NCBI RefSeq assembly: GCF_002939785.1
Contig: NZ_MDEC01000037.1
Coordinates: 1 to 49,358, forward strand
Origin: Xanthomonas codiaei
GTDB lineage: Bacteria; Pseudomonadota; Gammaproteobacteria; Xanthomonadales; Xanthomonadaceae
Length of the DNA stretch: 49,358 nt
Reading direction: 5' to 3'
The position numbers and the translations under genes are program-made. Below are positions 25,080 through 34,361 of this stretch, in pieces. The notes below the pieces were generated by a model. That model was given only the letters and a program-made list of their open reading frames with translations, did no database searches and was not told where the DNA came from. Within the stretch, counting starts at the first letter, position 1; each line of letters begins with the position of its first letter.

Positions 25080-25631
25080 CTAGTTGCGCGAGGGGAAGAT
25101 GCCGGACAGCGCGATGCAAAAATTCAGCGTGGTGTACGGCTGCAGGTTCGGGTGCGCCTGATTGCCGCCGCTGCTGGCGATCGTGGACTGGGCCAGCGGC
25201 ACCATCGTGCCGGGTGCGGCATACAGTGCGTGCGGCGTGCCCGGCCCCGGGCTGACGACATTGTTGGCAAACAGGCGCCCGGTCGGAGCGCGGTTGTCGC
25301 CGTTACCGCTGCTGCAATCGAGTATGTGCAGGTGCGGGGGCAGGTTGTCGCCCACCAGCGTCACGTTCTCCGCGCCGGCGCTCTGGCCGATCGGCGCGGC
25401 GGGCGGTTGCCATGCCGGATCCACCGACGGCCCGTAGCCGATGGGCGTGCGGCCGCGCATGTCGGGCAGGCCGAAGGTGGTCTTGCCATCGCCGCCGTAA
25501 CGGGTGCTCAGCAGGCTGAACAGGGCCTGGTTCTGATTGATCGGCAGCAACTGCCCGTTGCACTGCGCAAAATACTTCGGCGCATAGGTGAAGCCGGTCA
25601 GCATGATCTGACCGATGAAGAACTCGCTCAT
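25080..25631 (-). CDS. Phage tail collar-domain protein (MdpB-like), copy 3
   Basis: 183 residues starting MSEFFIGQIMLTGFTYAPKY. Collar domain: FAQCNGQLLPINQNQALFSL, LSTRYGGDGKTTFGLPDMRG, RTPIGYGPSVDP. It then has NVTLVGDNLPPHLHILDCSS and ends PYTTLNFCIALSGIFPSRN. It is the first gene of the leftward collar operon, so the operon promoter should lie in the AT-rich spacer at 25632-25892. The ribosome binding site is probably GGGAGAGCT on the minus strand just upstream of the start. Confidence 0.88.
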   Translation of the reverse strand: MSEFFIGQIMLTGFTYAPKYFAQCNGQLLPINQNQALFSLLSTRYGGDGKTTFGLPDMRGRTPIGYGPSVDPAWQPPAAPIGQSAGAENVTLVGDNLPPHLHILDCSSGNGDNRAPTGRLFANNVVSPGPGTPHALYAAPGTMVPLAQSTIASSGGNQAHPNLQPYTTLNFCIALSGIFPSRN

Positions 25632-25892
25632 CCAGCTCTCCCGAGTAGATAAACCCCCGGCCTCATGCCAGGAGCAGCCCTACACATACCGGCCGGACCC
25701 ACACACAGCAAGCCGCGATGCATCAAAACTGGAATGAAGTATTAATTTTTTGTTCTTTAACTGGCAGTCAGTTCCTGTTTCAATGGCGCCGCAGCGCGGA
25801 TATGCCTTCAAAGGCATGAATGACGCACTGATCTGAGGCACCAGGACTGTTGCCAGCGCCAGCGGGGTGGCGTGTTTCCAGGGGATCATCGA
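25632..25892. promoter_or_regulatory. Divergent promoter region with AT-rich core
   Basis: 261 bp between the leftward collar operon and the rightward autotransporter gene. 25736-25763 (AAGTATTAATTTTTTGTTC and following TTTAA) is by far the most AT-rich stretch in the flanking 20 kb, as expected of a shared promoter or nucleoid-protein binding site. I could not assign exact -35/-10 boxes. GGGGATC before 25893 may be the autotransporter ribosome binding site. Confidence 0.45.
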
Positions 25893-28800
25893 ATGTCTAT
25901 GAATTGCACCGCGGCACGCGGCGTGCGCCTGGCCTTGCAGTGGCTGACGGCGCTGGTGTTGTTGGCGACCTCTCAGGTCGCGCTCGCCGTCTACTGCCCG
26001 TCTCCCAAAAGCGCGACCATCAACTCGGGCGGCTCGTGGACCTTCGAGGTCGGCGACTGCGACGGGCCATCCAACTTCGGCATGCAGACCGGTAACGTAT
26101 CTCCGTCGCATGGCAGCTATAGCCTCCCTGGCCAGAATCCCGACAGCACCGAGCAGGTGACCTACACCAACAACGGGGATGGTGCGACTTCAGACACGTT
26201 CACCCTGGGCGATGAGGACGGCAATCAGGTCGTCTTCAACATCACCATCAACCCCACGCGTCAAGCCAGCATTGCGGTCTCTCCCGCCAGCGCCAACGAG
26301 AACAGCGGCACCCCGTTCGTCTATACGGTGACGCTGAGCCAGACCAACAGCTCGCCCACGACGGTGAACCTGACCCGCAGCGGGTCCGCCACCAGCGGCA
26401 CCGACTACTCCGGTGCGGTGAGCAGCGTCGTGGTGCCGGCCAATGCTACCTCCGCCAGTTTCAGTGTCACCCCGATCGCCGATGCGACGGTGGAGGCGGA
26501 CGAGACGGTGACCTTTACCGTCGCTGCCGGCACCGGCTACTCACCGGGCAGCCCGTCCAGCGCCACCGCCACCATCGTCAACGACGACTTCCCGGTCGCC
26601 AGCATCGGCGTGTCGCCGGCCAGCGTCAGCGAAGATGGTGCCGCCAACCTGGTCTACACCGTTACCCTGAGCCAGGCGCCCGTGTCGGCTGTCTCGGTCG
26701 GCTTCAACGTAGGCGGCACCGCGACCTCGGGCACCGACTACGCGGCCGTCAGCTCCCCGCTGGTGATTGCGGCCGGGCAGACCACCGGCACGATCACGAT
26801 CAATCCCACTGCCGACAGCACGGTCGAGTCCGACGAGACGGTGTTGATCGTCCTCGTCGCTGGCACCGGCTATACCGTCGGCTCGCCGTCCAGCGCCACC
26901 GGCACCATCCTCAACGACGACCAGCCTGGGTTGAGCATCAACGACGTCTCGGTGAACGAGGGCAACGCCGGCACCACCAACGCGACCTTCACCGTTTCGC
27001 TGAGCCAGCCAGCGCCGACCGGTGGCGTCAGCTTCGATATCGCCACCGCCGACGGCACCGCCACCGCGGGCGTGGATTACGTGGCCTCCAGCCTGACCGG
27101 GCAGACCATTCCTGCCGGCAGCAGCAGCGCGACCTTCACCGTGCTGGTCAATGGCGACACGCTCAACGAACCCAACGAGACCTTCTTCGTCAACATCAGC
27201 AATGTCACCGGCGCCAGCGTGACCGATGCGCAGGGACTGGGCACCATCGTCAACGACGATGCGTTGCCGTCGCTGTCGATCGACGACATCAGCGTGAACG
27301 AAGGCAACAGCGGCACCACCACGGCCACCTTCACGGTGAGCCTGAGCCAGGCCAGCGGCCAGACCGTGACGGTCAATTACGCGACCTCCGACGGGACTGC
27401 CACTGCCGGCAGCGACTATGTCGCGCGCTCCGGCACGCTGACGTTTGCGCCAGGCACCACCGCGCAGGGCGTGGCGGTTTCCGTCAACGGCGATACCGCG
27501 GTTGAACCCAACGAGACCTTCAGCGTCGGTCTGTCGGGCGCCAGCAATGCGACCATCGCCCGCGCCACCGGCACCGGCACCATCAACAACGACGATGCCG
27601 TGGTGACGGTGGCACCGGCCTCGTTGCCGGCGGCGACGGCGGGTACGGCCTATAGCCAGAACCTGAGCGCCAGCGGCGGCACCGCGCCGTATACCTATGC
27701 GATCACCGCCGGCGCGTTGCCGGCGGGACTGACCCTGAGCAGCAGCGGCGTGCTGTCGGGGACGCCAACGGCCAGTGGCGCCTTCAACTTCACCGTGACT
27801 GCCACCGACAGTGGCGCGCCGACCTCCGGTAACCGTGCCTACACCTTGACGGTTGCCGGGCCGACCGTGACCCTGCCTGCGACCGCCCTGCCGGCCGGCA
27901 CTGCGGGCCAGGCCTACGCGAGCGCGATCAATCCGGCTACCGGCGGCATTGCCCCGTACACCTACGCGGTGACCGCCGGTGCCCTGCCTGCAGGGATCAC
28001 GTTCGCCGCGAGCACGGGTGCGCTGAGCGGCACCACCACCAGCGTTGGTACCTTCAACTTCAGCGTGACTGCCACCGACAGCACCAGCGGCACTCCGTCG
28101 CAGGCCACGCGGGGGTACACCCTGAGCATCGCCGCCCCGCAGATCACGGTGGCGCCGACGACCTTGCCGGGCGCCACGCGCGGCACGGCCTATAGCCAGG
28201 CACTGAGCGCCAGTGGCGGCACTGCGCCGTACACCTATTCGATCAGCGCGGGCGCGCTGCCGGCCGGTCTGACGCTGGCCAGCAATGGCACGCTGTCGGG
28301 CACGGCCACGGTGGAAGGCACGTTCAATGTCACCGTGGAAGCCACCGATGCGAACAGCTTCACCGGTACGCAAGCCTACGCGTTGACGGTGGCCGGGCCG
28401 AACCTGGTGCTGCCGGCCTCCACCCTGCCGGCAGGCACCGCCGGGCAGGCGTACACGGCGACGATCACGCCCGCCACCGGCGGCACTGCGCCGTACAGCT
28501 ATGCGTTGAGCGCGGGCGCGCTGCCTGCGGGCATCACGCTGGATCCGGCCAGCGGCGGACTGAGCGGCACGCCGACCGTCGCAGGCAGCTTCAACTTCAC
28601 GCTCACCGTGTCCGACAGCACGCCCAGCCCGGCGGCGCAGGCATCGCGCAGCTATGTGCTCACCGTCAATACGGCCACGCTGGTGATCGCACAGGGCACG
28701 CTGCCGCCGGCCGTCAGCGGCACCGCCTACACGCAGACGCTGACCGTCAGCGGCGGCGTGGCGCCCTACACCTTCACCGTGAGCAGCGGCACCCTGCCGG

Positions 28801-30671
28801 CCGGGTTGACCCTGGCCCCGAACGGCACGCTGTCGGGCACGCCGAGCGCCGAAGGCAGCAGCACGTTCACCATCACCGTGACCGACGCCAGTGCCGCCAG
28901 CGCCTCGCAGGCCTACACCTTCACCGTGGGCAGCGCCGCACCGGTGGCGGTGGCAGACACTGCCGTGACCATGGACGCCACCGCAGTGAGCGTGGTGGTG
29001 ACTGCCAACGACACCGGCACGATCAGCACGATCGCCATTGCCGCCGCTCCTGCCAACGGCACCGCGTTGGTCGATGGCCTGCAGGTGATCTACACGCCGA
29101 ACGCCGGCTTCATCGGCACCGACGTGCTCAGCTATACCGCAACCGGTACAGGCGGTACCTCGGCGGCGACCACGCTGACCATCACGGTCAACGCGCGGCC
29201 GGTGGCGGTGTCGGTCACTGCAGAGGCGGTGCCTGGTGAAGCGCAGCAGGTGGATATCACCCGCAACGCGACCGGTGGGCCGTTCGTGGCCGCTGCGGTG
29301 GTCGCGGTGCTGCCGGCCTCGGCGGGTACGGCCAGCATCACCCGTGTCGGCGGTGCGGCCATCGCCTCGGCGGCGGGTGCGTCGGGACCAACGACGGCGG
29401 CGACCACCCTGGCCGAGCCGCCCAGCTTCGTGCTGACCTTTACCCCCAACCCGGCGTTCGTCGGCCAGGCCACGGTGCAGTTCACCCTGTCCAATGCGTT
29501 TGCCACCTCGGTCCCGGCCAACGTGGTGTTCAACATCGCACCGCGCCGCGACCCGAGCCAGGATGCGGAAGTGCGTGGTCTGATCGATGCGCAATCCGAG
29601 TCCACCCGGCGGTTTGCACGGGCGCAGATCGATAACTTCCAGCGCCGTCTGGAAGCGACTCACCGCGGTGGCGGCGGCGTCAGCAACGCGGTGAGCTTCC
29701 AGCCCACCTCGCATTGCCGTGAGGCCGACCGCGGCATCAGTGCGCAGCCCTGCAGCCCGGACACGCAGGACGCCGACAACGACTTCCGCGACGCGCCAGC
29801 GGTAGCGGCAGGCAGCAGCACCGGTGCGCAGGGCCAGGGTGATCTGGGTCTGTGGATCGGCGGTGCGATCCGCTCGGGTAGCCTCAACCGGCAGGCCAAC
29901 AGCAACGGCGTGGATTTCCAGACCGATGGCTTGAGCGTGGGTGCCGATTACCGGCTGGCATCGTCGCTGGCGATCGGCGCGGGCCTGGGCTGGGGTCGCG
30001 ACGACAGCGATGTGGGCACGCGCGGCAGCCGCATCAGGGGCACCGCCTACACCATGGCGCTGTATGCCAGCTTCCACCCGGGCAAGGCGTTCTTCTTCGA
30101 CACCCTGGTGGGATACCAACTGTTGTCCTACGACCTGCGCCGCTTCGTCACCGACGACAGCTCGCTGGCCGAGGGCAACCGCGACGGCAAGCAGTGGATC
30201 GCCTCGCTGTCCACCGGCGCCGATCTGCAACGCGGCGATCTGCAGATCACCCCATATGCGCGCGTGGATGTGGCACGCGCCACGCTGGATGGCTATGTGG
30301 AAGACGGCGTGGCGCCGTTCGCACTGCGCTATGCCGACATGGATGTGGCCACCAGTACCGGCAACCTGGGCCTGCGCCTGGAGTGGCGCCGCGAAGTGGC
30401 CTGGGGCCGGCTGACCCCGCAGTTGCGCGTGGAGTATCAACGCGACTTCCAGGGGCGCGGCGATGCCACCTTGAGCTATGCCGATCTCAGCGGCGGTCCG
30501 TTCTATCGCACCGGGCAGGCCGCGTTCGATCGCAATCGCCTGATGGTGGGTATCGGCGCGGCGTTGTTGACCGAGCAGGGCCTGTCCACGCGGCTGGAAT
30601 ACCGCGGCATCACCGACGGCGACAGCGGTAACGATCAGACTTGGATGATCAATCTGGAAAAGAAATACTGA
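25893..30671 (+). CDS. Large autotransporter adhesin with Calx-beta and Ig-like repeats
   Basis: 1592 residues. Signal peptide (LQWLTALVLLATSQVALA). After a short N-terminal domain come four Calx-beta domains (about 123-230, 234-340, 346-455, 460-568), each with a VNEGNSGTTTATFTVSLSQ-like start and an ETF...NDD end. Next are about five putative Ig (He_PIG) repeats (about 570-1011; SGGTAPYTYAITAGALPAGL, LSGTPTASGAFNFTVTATDS), then a Big/cadherin-like domain (about 1016-1103; NAGFIGTDVLSYTATGTGG). The C-terminal about 277 residues (GDLGLWIGGAIRSGSLN to MINLEKKY) form an autotransporter beta-barrel ending in an aromatic residue. It is thus a self-secreted, probably Ca2+-binding surface adhesin. 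Start ATG 25893 is chosen; 25872 would add seven residues. It is divergent from the collar operon. Confidence 0.9.
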   Translation: MSMNCTAARGVRLALQWLTALVLLATSQVALAVYCPSPKSATINSGGSWTFEVGDCDGPSNFGMQTGNVSPSHGSYSLPGQNPDSTEQVTYTNNGDGATSDTFTLGDEDGNQVVFNITINPTRQASIAVSPASANENSGTPFVYTVTLSQTNSSPTTVNLTRSGSATSGTDYSGAVSSVVVPANATSASFSVTPIADATVEADETVTFTVAAGTGYSPGSPSSATATIVNDDFPVASIGVSPASVSEDGAANLVYTVTLSQAPVSAVSVGFNVGGTATSGTDYAAVSSPLVIAAGQTTGTITINPTADSTVESDETVLIVLVAGTGYTVGSPSSATGTILNDDQPGLSINDVSVNEGNAGTTNATFTVSLSQPAPTGGVSFDIATADGTATAGVDYVASSLTGQTIPAGSSSATFTVLVNGDTLNEPNETFFVNISNVTGASVTDAQGLGTIVNDDALPSLSIDDISVNEGNSGTTTATFTVSLSQASGQTVTVNYATSDGTATAGSDYVARSGTLTFAPGTTAQGVAVSVNGDTAVEPNETFSVGLSGASNATIARATGTGTINNDDAVVTVAPASLPAATAGTAYSQNLSASGGTAPYTYAITAGALPAGLTLSSSGVLSGTPTASGAFNFTVTATDSGAPTSGNRAYTLTVAGPTVTLPATALPAGTAGQAYASAINPATGGIAPYTYAVTAGALPAGITFAASTGALSGTTTSVGTFNFSVTATDSTSGTPSQATRGYTLSIAAPQITVAPTTLPGATRGTAYSQALSASGGTAPYTYSISAGALPAGLTLASNGTLSGTATVEGTFNVTVEATDANSFTGTQAYALTVAGPNLVLPASTLPAGTAGQAYTATITPATGGTAPYSYALSAGALPAGITLDPASGGLSGTPTVAGSFNFTLTVSDSTPSPAAQASRSYVLTVNTATLVIAQGTLPPAVSGTAYTQTLTVSGGVAPYTFTVSSGTLPAGLTLAPNGTLSGTPSAEGSSTFTITVTDASAASASQAYTFTVGSAAPVAVADTAVTMDATAVSVVVTANDTGTISTIAIAAAPANGTALVDGLQVIYTPNAGFIGTDVLSYTATGTGGTSAATTLTITVNARPVAVSVTAEAVPGEAQQVDITRNATGGPFVAAAVVAVLPASAGTASITRVGGAAIASAAGASGPTTAATTLAEPPSFVLTFTPNPAFVGQATVQFTLSNAFATSVPANVVFNIAPRRDPSQDAEVRGLIDAQSESTRRFARAQIDNFQRRLEATHRGGGGVSNAVSFQPTSHCREADRGISAQPCSPDTQDADNDFRDAPAVAAGSSTGAQGQGDLGLWIGGAIRSGSLNRQANSNGVDFQTDGLSVGADYRLASSLAIGAGLGWGRDDSDVGTRGSRIRGTAYTMALYASFHPGKAFFFDTLVGYQLLSYDLRRFVTDDSSLAEGNRDGKQWIASLSTGADLQRGDLQITPYARVDVARATLDGYVEDGVAPFALRYADMDVATSTGNLGLRLEWRREVAWGRLTPQLRVEYQRDFQGRGDATLSYADLSGGPFYRTGQAAFDRNRLMVGIGAALLTEQGLSTRLEYRGITDGDSGNDQTWMINLEKKY

Positions 30672-30947
30672 TCGCGCTGCGCGCCACGCCATAAGCCAAC
30701 CCACTGGGCCGGACGTGATGTTCGGTCCAGTGCGTTTGGGCCGGTGCGCAGCGGTGCCATGGCCTGGCGCGAAGGTGGGCGGTCGTCGGAGGAAGCCCCC
30801 GATCTGCAGTGCGTTCGCCTGGCTGCCAATCGCGCATCCCAGGCAGATGCTGCGGGATCGGTATCCGGTCAAGCACCGGTGGCGGTTCCTGCTGGCTAAT
30901 GGCCGGCGTTACGTCCGCGAGCGCGCGCCTGTGCGGCATCCGGCACA

Positions 30948-33900
30948 ATGCATGCACGCATGCACGCCACGTCCGCGCCCGATTTCCGTCTTTATCCATC
31001 CAATGCGCTGGATACCCTGGCGGCCCTGCTCGCGCAGGAGCTGCGCCGGCCGGTGCCCGGGCAGCCGTTGTTGCAGCCGGAGGTGGTGCTGATTCCGCAG
31101 GTGGCGATGCGGCGCTGGTTGCAGTCCACGCTGGCGGCCGAGCACGGCGTGGCGGCGAATCTGGAGTTCCTCACCCCCGGCGAATTCGTCGCGCGCGCGC
31201 TGGAGCGTAACCTCGGCCCGGCCGACGACGATCTGGACATGGCTACCACGCAGTGGCGGCTGTACGCCGCGCTGCAGGCCGATCTGGGCGGCGATGCGGC
31301 ACTGGCGCCGCTGGCCGGCTATCTGGCCGATGGCGATGCGCTCAAGCCCTGGGCGCTGGCCGGCGAGCTGGGCAGCGTGTTCGAGAAGTACCAGGCCTGG
31401 CGCCGCGACTGGTTGCTGCGCTGGGAGAGTGGCGCCGATGCGGACGATCCGCAGGCGCGGCTGTGGCGCAGCATCGCCACCGGCCGGCAGTACCGCGCGC
31501 GCCGCATCGGCCAGTACCTGGACCGCTACGCCCGTGACGATGGTCCGTTGCCGCAGGGCCTGCCGGCGCGGCTGTTCGCCTTCGCCATCCTCAATATCTC
31601 GCCCGACGTGCTGCGCGTGCTGGCCACGCAGGCGCGCGTGGGCACGCTGCATTTCTATCTGCCCACACCCACGCGAGGGTATTGGGGCGATCTGCAGACC
31701 CTGTGGCAACGCCGCCGCGAGGGTGGGGCGGCGTTGTTCGCCGACCAGGTGCAGGAAAACCCGCTGCTGCAGGCCTGGGGCGCGGCCGGTCGCGACTTCA
31801 TGGCCTTGATCGGCGATTACGAAGTGGTGCACCCGCTGGCCGAAATCGCCGCCTATGCCGATCCGCTGGAGTCCGGCCGCCGCCCGCTCGCCGACGGCGG
31901 CCTGGGCGACAGCCTGTTGCGGCGCATGCAGAGCGACCTGTTCCATCGCCGCGCTCCGGCGGTGCCGGCCGCGTTGCCGGCGGTCGATCTCCACGACCCC
32001 AGCCTGCAGGTGCACGCCTGCCACACCCGCCTGCGCGAGCTGCAGGTGCTGCACGACCAGCTGCGCGCGCTGCTGGACGATGCGCGCTTCGAACCGCCGC
32101 TGCAGCCGCGCGAGATCGCGGTGCTGTCGCCGGATATCGACCCGTACGTGCCGTATCTGGACGCGGTGTTCGGCAGCCACGGCAACGACGACGCATTGCC
32201 GTATGCCTTGGCCGACGCCAGCCCGCTGGCGAGCGAACCGCTGGCCGAGGTGTTTGTCACCCTGCTGAAGCTGCCGATCGCACGTTTCGGCCTGCACGAG
32301 ATCCTGGACCTGATCGCCAGCGCGCCGATCGCCGAAGCCGCCGGCCTGGACGAGGCCGGGCTGGAACGCCTGCGCGGCTGGCTGCATGCCGCCGGCGCGC
32401 GCTGGGGCCTGGACGCCATGCATCGGCGCCAGCACCAGGCCCCGGGCGACGACGCCTACACCTGGCGCTTCGCGCTGGACCGGCTGCTGCTCGGCCACGC
32501 CAGTGGTGCCGACGACGATATCGACGGCGTGGCGCCGTGGCCGCAGCTGGAAGGCAGCGCGCTGGCCGCGCTGGACACGCTGCTGCGCCTGTTGCGCGTG
32601 CTGGAGCGGCATCAGGCCGCACTGGCCGAGGCGCTGCCGCCGGCCACCTGGCGCGAGCGCCTGCTGGAGCTGTTGGATGCGCTGATTCCCACCGCGCCTT
32701 CGGCCCCGCGCGCGCAGCGCGCGCTGGACCGCCTGCGCAGCCTCATCGACCAGTTCGCCCGCGATGCGCAACGCGCCCAATACCCCGGCACCGTCCCCGC
32801 CGAGGTGGTGCGCGCGCACTTTGCCGCCGTGCTGGGCGAATCGGACACGCGCGCACCGCTGCTCACCGGCGGCATCAGCTTCGGGCGCATGGTGCCGATG
32901 CGCTTGCTGCCGTTCCGGGTGATCTGCCTGCTGGGCATGAACGATGGCGACTTTCCGCGCCGCGACCCGGCCGCCGGGCTCAACCGCCTCACCGCCGAAC
33001 TGGGCACTGCGCGCCGCCGCCACGGCGACCGTTCCACCCGCGAGGACGACCGCTTTTTGTTCCTGCAATTGTTCGCCTCCGCACAGGACGTGTTCTACCT
33101 GAGTTATCTCGGCGCCGATGCGCGCGATGGCAGCCCGCGCGAGCCCTCGGTGCTGGTCAGCGAATTGCTGGCCACCGCGGCGCATTACCACGCCGCCGCC
33201 GATGCCGCCGGTACCCTGGTGGTGCAGCACCCGCTGCAGCCGTTCGCCGCGGCCGCCTTCGGTGCGCAGAGCGACGCAGGTGCGGACCCGCGCCGTTTCA
33301 GCTATCGCCGGCAATGGCGCCCGGCCGTGGACAGCCTCACCGGCCAGCGCCAGCCGCTGGCGCCGTGGGTGGCCGGCGCGCTGCCGGCCGATGACAGCGG
33401 CTTGCCGGACAGCGTATCCATCGACGAGTTGCGCCGGCTGTTCGGCGACCCGGCCGGGCAGTTCCTGCGCCATCGCTTGGGGATGCGCCTGCCCGATCCG
33501 GCCAGCGAAGACAGCGATCTGGAACCGCTGCTCGCACCCACGCGCGGGCTGGATCAATACGGCTTGCAGCAACAGGTGTTCGAGGCCGCGTTGGCCGATG
33601 AAGTGGACGGGCTGTACGAACGTCTGCGCGCACGCGCGCTGCTGCCGTCCGGCCCGCTGGGGCGGCGCCAGCTCGACGAACGGCTGGCGCAACTGCGCCC
33701 GTATGCGCAGGCCTTCCGGCAGTGGCGTGGCGAGGCCGACGCGCAGTCGCAGCGGCTGCAGGTGCAGATCGGCGATGTCGCGCTGCATGGCCGCGTGCCT
33801 GGCTGGTATGCGCACGGCGTGGGGCGCGTGCAGGTGGGCGCGCTCACCGGCCGCAACGCGATTCGTCATGGACTGGAATGGCTGCTGCTGCGCGCCGCCG

Positions 33901-34361
33901 GCGAGCAGGTGCCGTACGTGCGCTTCTTCGAGCACGACGACGGCCTGGGCCCGCATCCCATCGATGCACAGCCGCTGGCGCAGGCGCAGGCGCGCGCCGC
34001 GCTGGGCGAGCTGCTGCAGCTGTATCGGCGCGGCCTGCAGGCACCGCTGCCGTTCGCGCCCTATAGCAGCTGGAAATACCACCAGGCCGCGCGCGGCGAC
34101 GATCTGGACAAGGCCATCAAGGACGCGGCCGGACAATGGCAGGCCAGCTTCGGCTGGAGCGAATCGCACAGCCCGGAGCTGCGCCTGGTCAACCGCGGCC
34201 GCGACCCGTTCGCCGATGCGCAGCGGTTCAGCGCGTTCGCCAGCACCAGCCATCGGCTCTACGACCTGCTGGAACGCGCCAACACCGACGCAACGCTGGA
34301 TCCGCAGCGCGTGATCGAAAGCTGGCGGCACTGGCATGGCGCACAGGACGAGGGCGAATGA
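30948..34361 (+). CDS. recC: RecBCD subunit RecC
   Basis: 1137 residues, similar to E. coli RecC (1122). N-terminus FRLYPSNALDTLAALLAQEL, then IPQVAMRRWLQSTLAAEHGV, AANLEFLTPGEFVARALERN; later MVPMRLLPFRVICLLGMNDG and DFPRRDPAAGLNRLTAELG. RecC is a dead helicase-like subunit that scans for Chi and splits the duplex. It lacks Walker motifs, as expected. Two starts, 30948 and 30960, lie in an ATGCATGCACGCATGCACGC repeat; I took the first. The first gene of recC-recB-recD; ATGA overlap with recB. The Chi sequence recognised in this organism cannot be read from here. Confidence 0.93.
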   Translation: MHARMHATSAPDFRLYPSNALDTLAALLAQELRRPVPGQPLLQPEVVLIPQVAMRRWLQSTLAAEHGVAANLEFLTPGEFVARALERNLGPADDDLDMATTQWRLYAALQADLGGDAALAPLAGYLADGDALKPWALAGELGSVFEKYQAWRRDWLLRWESGADADDPQARLWRSIATGRQYRARRIGQYLDRYARDDGPLPQGLPARLFAFAILNISPDVLRVLATQARVGTLHFYLPTPTRGYWGDLQTLWQRRREGGAALFADQVQENPLLQAWGAAGRDFMALIGDYEVVHPLAEIAAYADPLESGRRPLADGGLGDSLLRRMQSDLFHRRAPAVPAALPAVDLHDPSLQVHACHTRLRELQVLHDQLRALLDDARFEPPLQPREIAVLSPDIDPYVPYLDAVFGSHGNDDALPYALADASPLASEPLAEVFVTLLKLPIARFGLHEILDLIASAPIAEAAGLDEAGLERLRGWLHAAGARWGLDAMHRRQHQAPGDDAYTWRFALDRLLLGHASGADDDIDGVAPWPQLEGSALAALDTLLRLLRVLERHQAALAEALPPATWRERLLELLDALIPTAPSAPRAQRALDRLRSLIDQFARDAQRAQYPGTVPAEVVRAHFAAVLGESDTRAPLLTGGISFGRMVPMRLLPFRVICLLGMNDGDFPRRDPAAGLNRLTAELGTARRRHGDRSTREDDRFLFLQLFASAQDVFYLSYLGADARDGSPREPSVLVSELLATAAHYHAAADAAGTLVVQHPLQPFAAAAFGAQSDAGADPRRFSYRRQWRPAVDSLTGQRQPLAPWVAGALPADDSGLPDSVSIDELRRLFGDPAGQFLRHRLGMRLPDPASEDSDLEPLLAPTRGLDQYGLQQQVFEAALADEVDGLYERLRARALLPSGPLGRRQLDERLAQLRPYAQAFRQWRGEADAQSQRLQVQIGDVALHGRVPGWYAHGVGRVQVGALTGRNAIRHGLEWLLLRAAGEQVPYVRFFEHDDGLGPHPIDAQPLAQAQARAALGELLQLYRRGLQAPLPFAPYSSWKYHQAARGDDLDKAIKDAAGQWQASFGWSESHSPELRLVNRGRDPFADAQRFSAFASTSHRLYDLLERANTDATLDPQRVIESWRHWHGAQDEGE

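Noticed and set aside
23888..25631. Prophage tail module
   Set aside because: Collar-domain proteins are the only phage-like genes. No tail tape measure, baseplate, capsid, lysis or integrase genes, and composition is host-like.
26541..30872. A very long open frame on the minus strand opposite the autotransporter (over 1400 codons)
   Set aside because: Its residues are Arg/Gly/His/Ala-rich without domains, and it mirrors the repeat structure of the plus-strand gene. It is a shadow caused by high GC at third positions.
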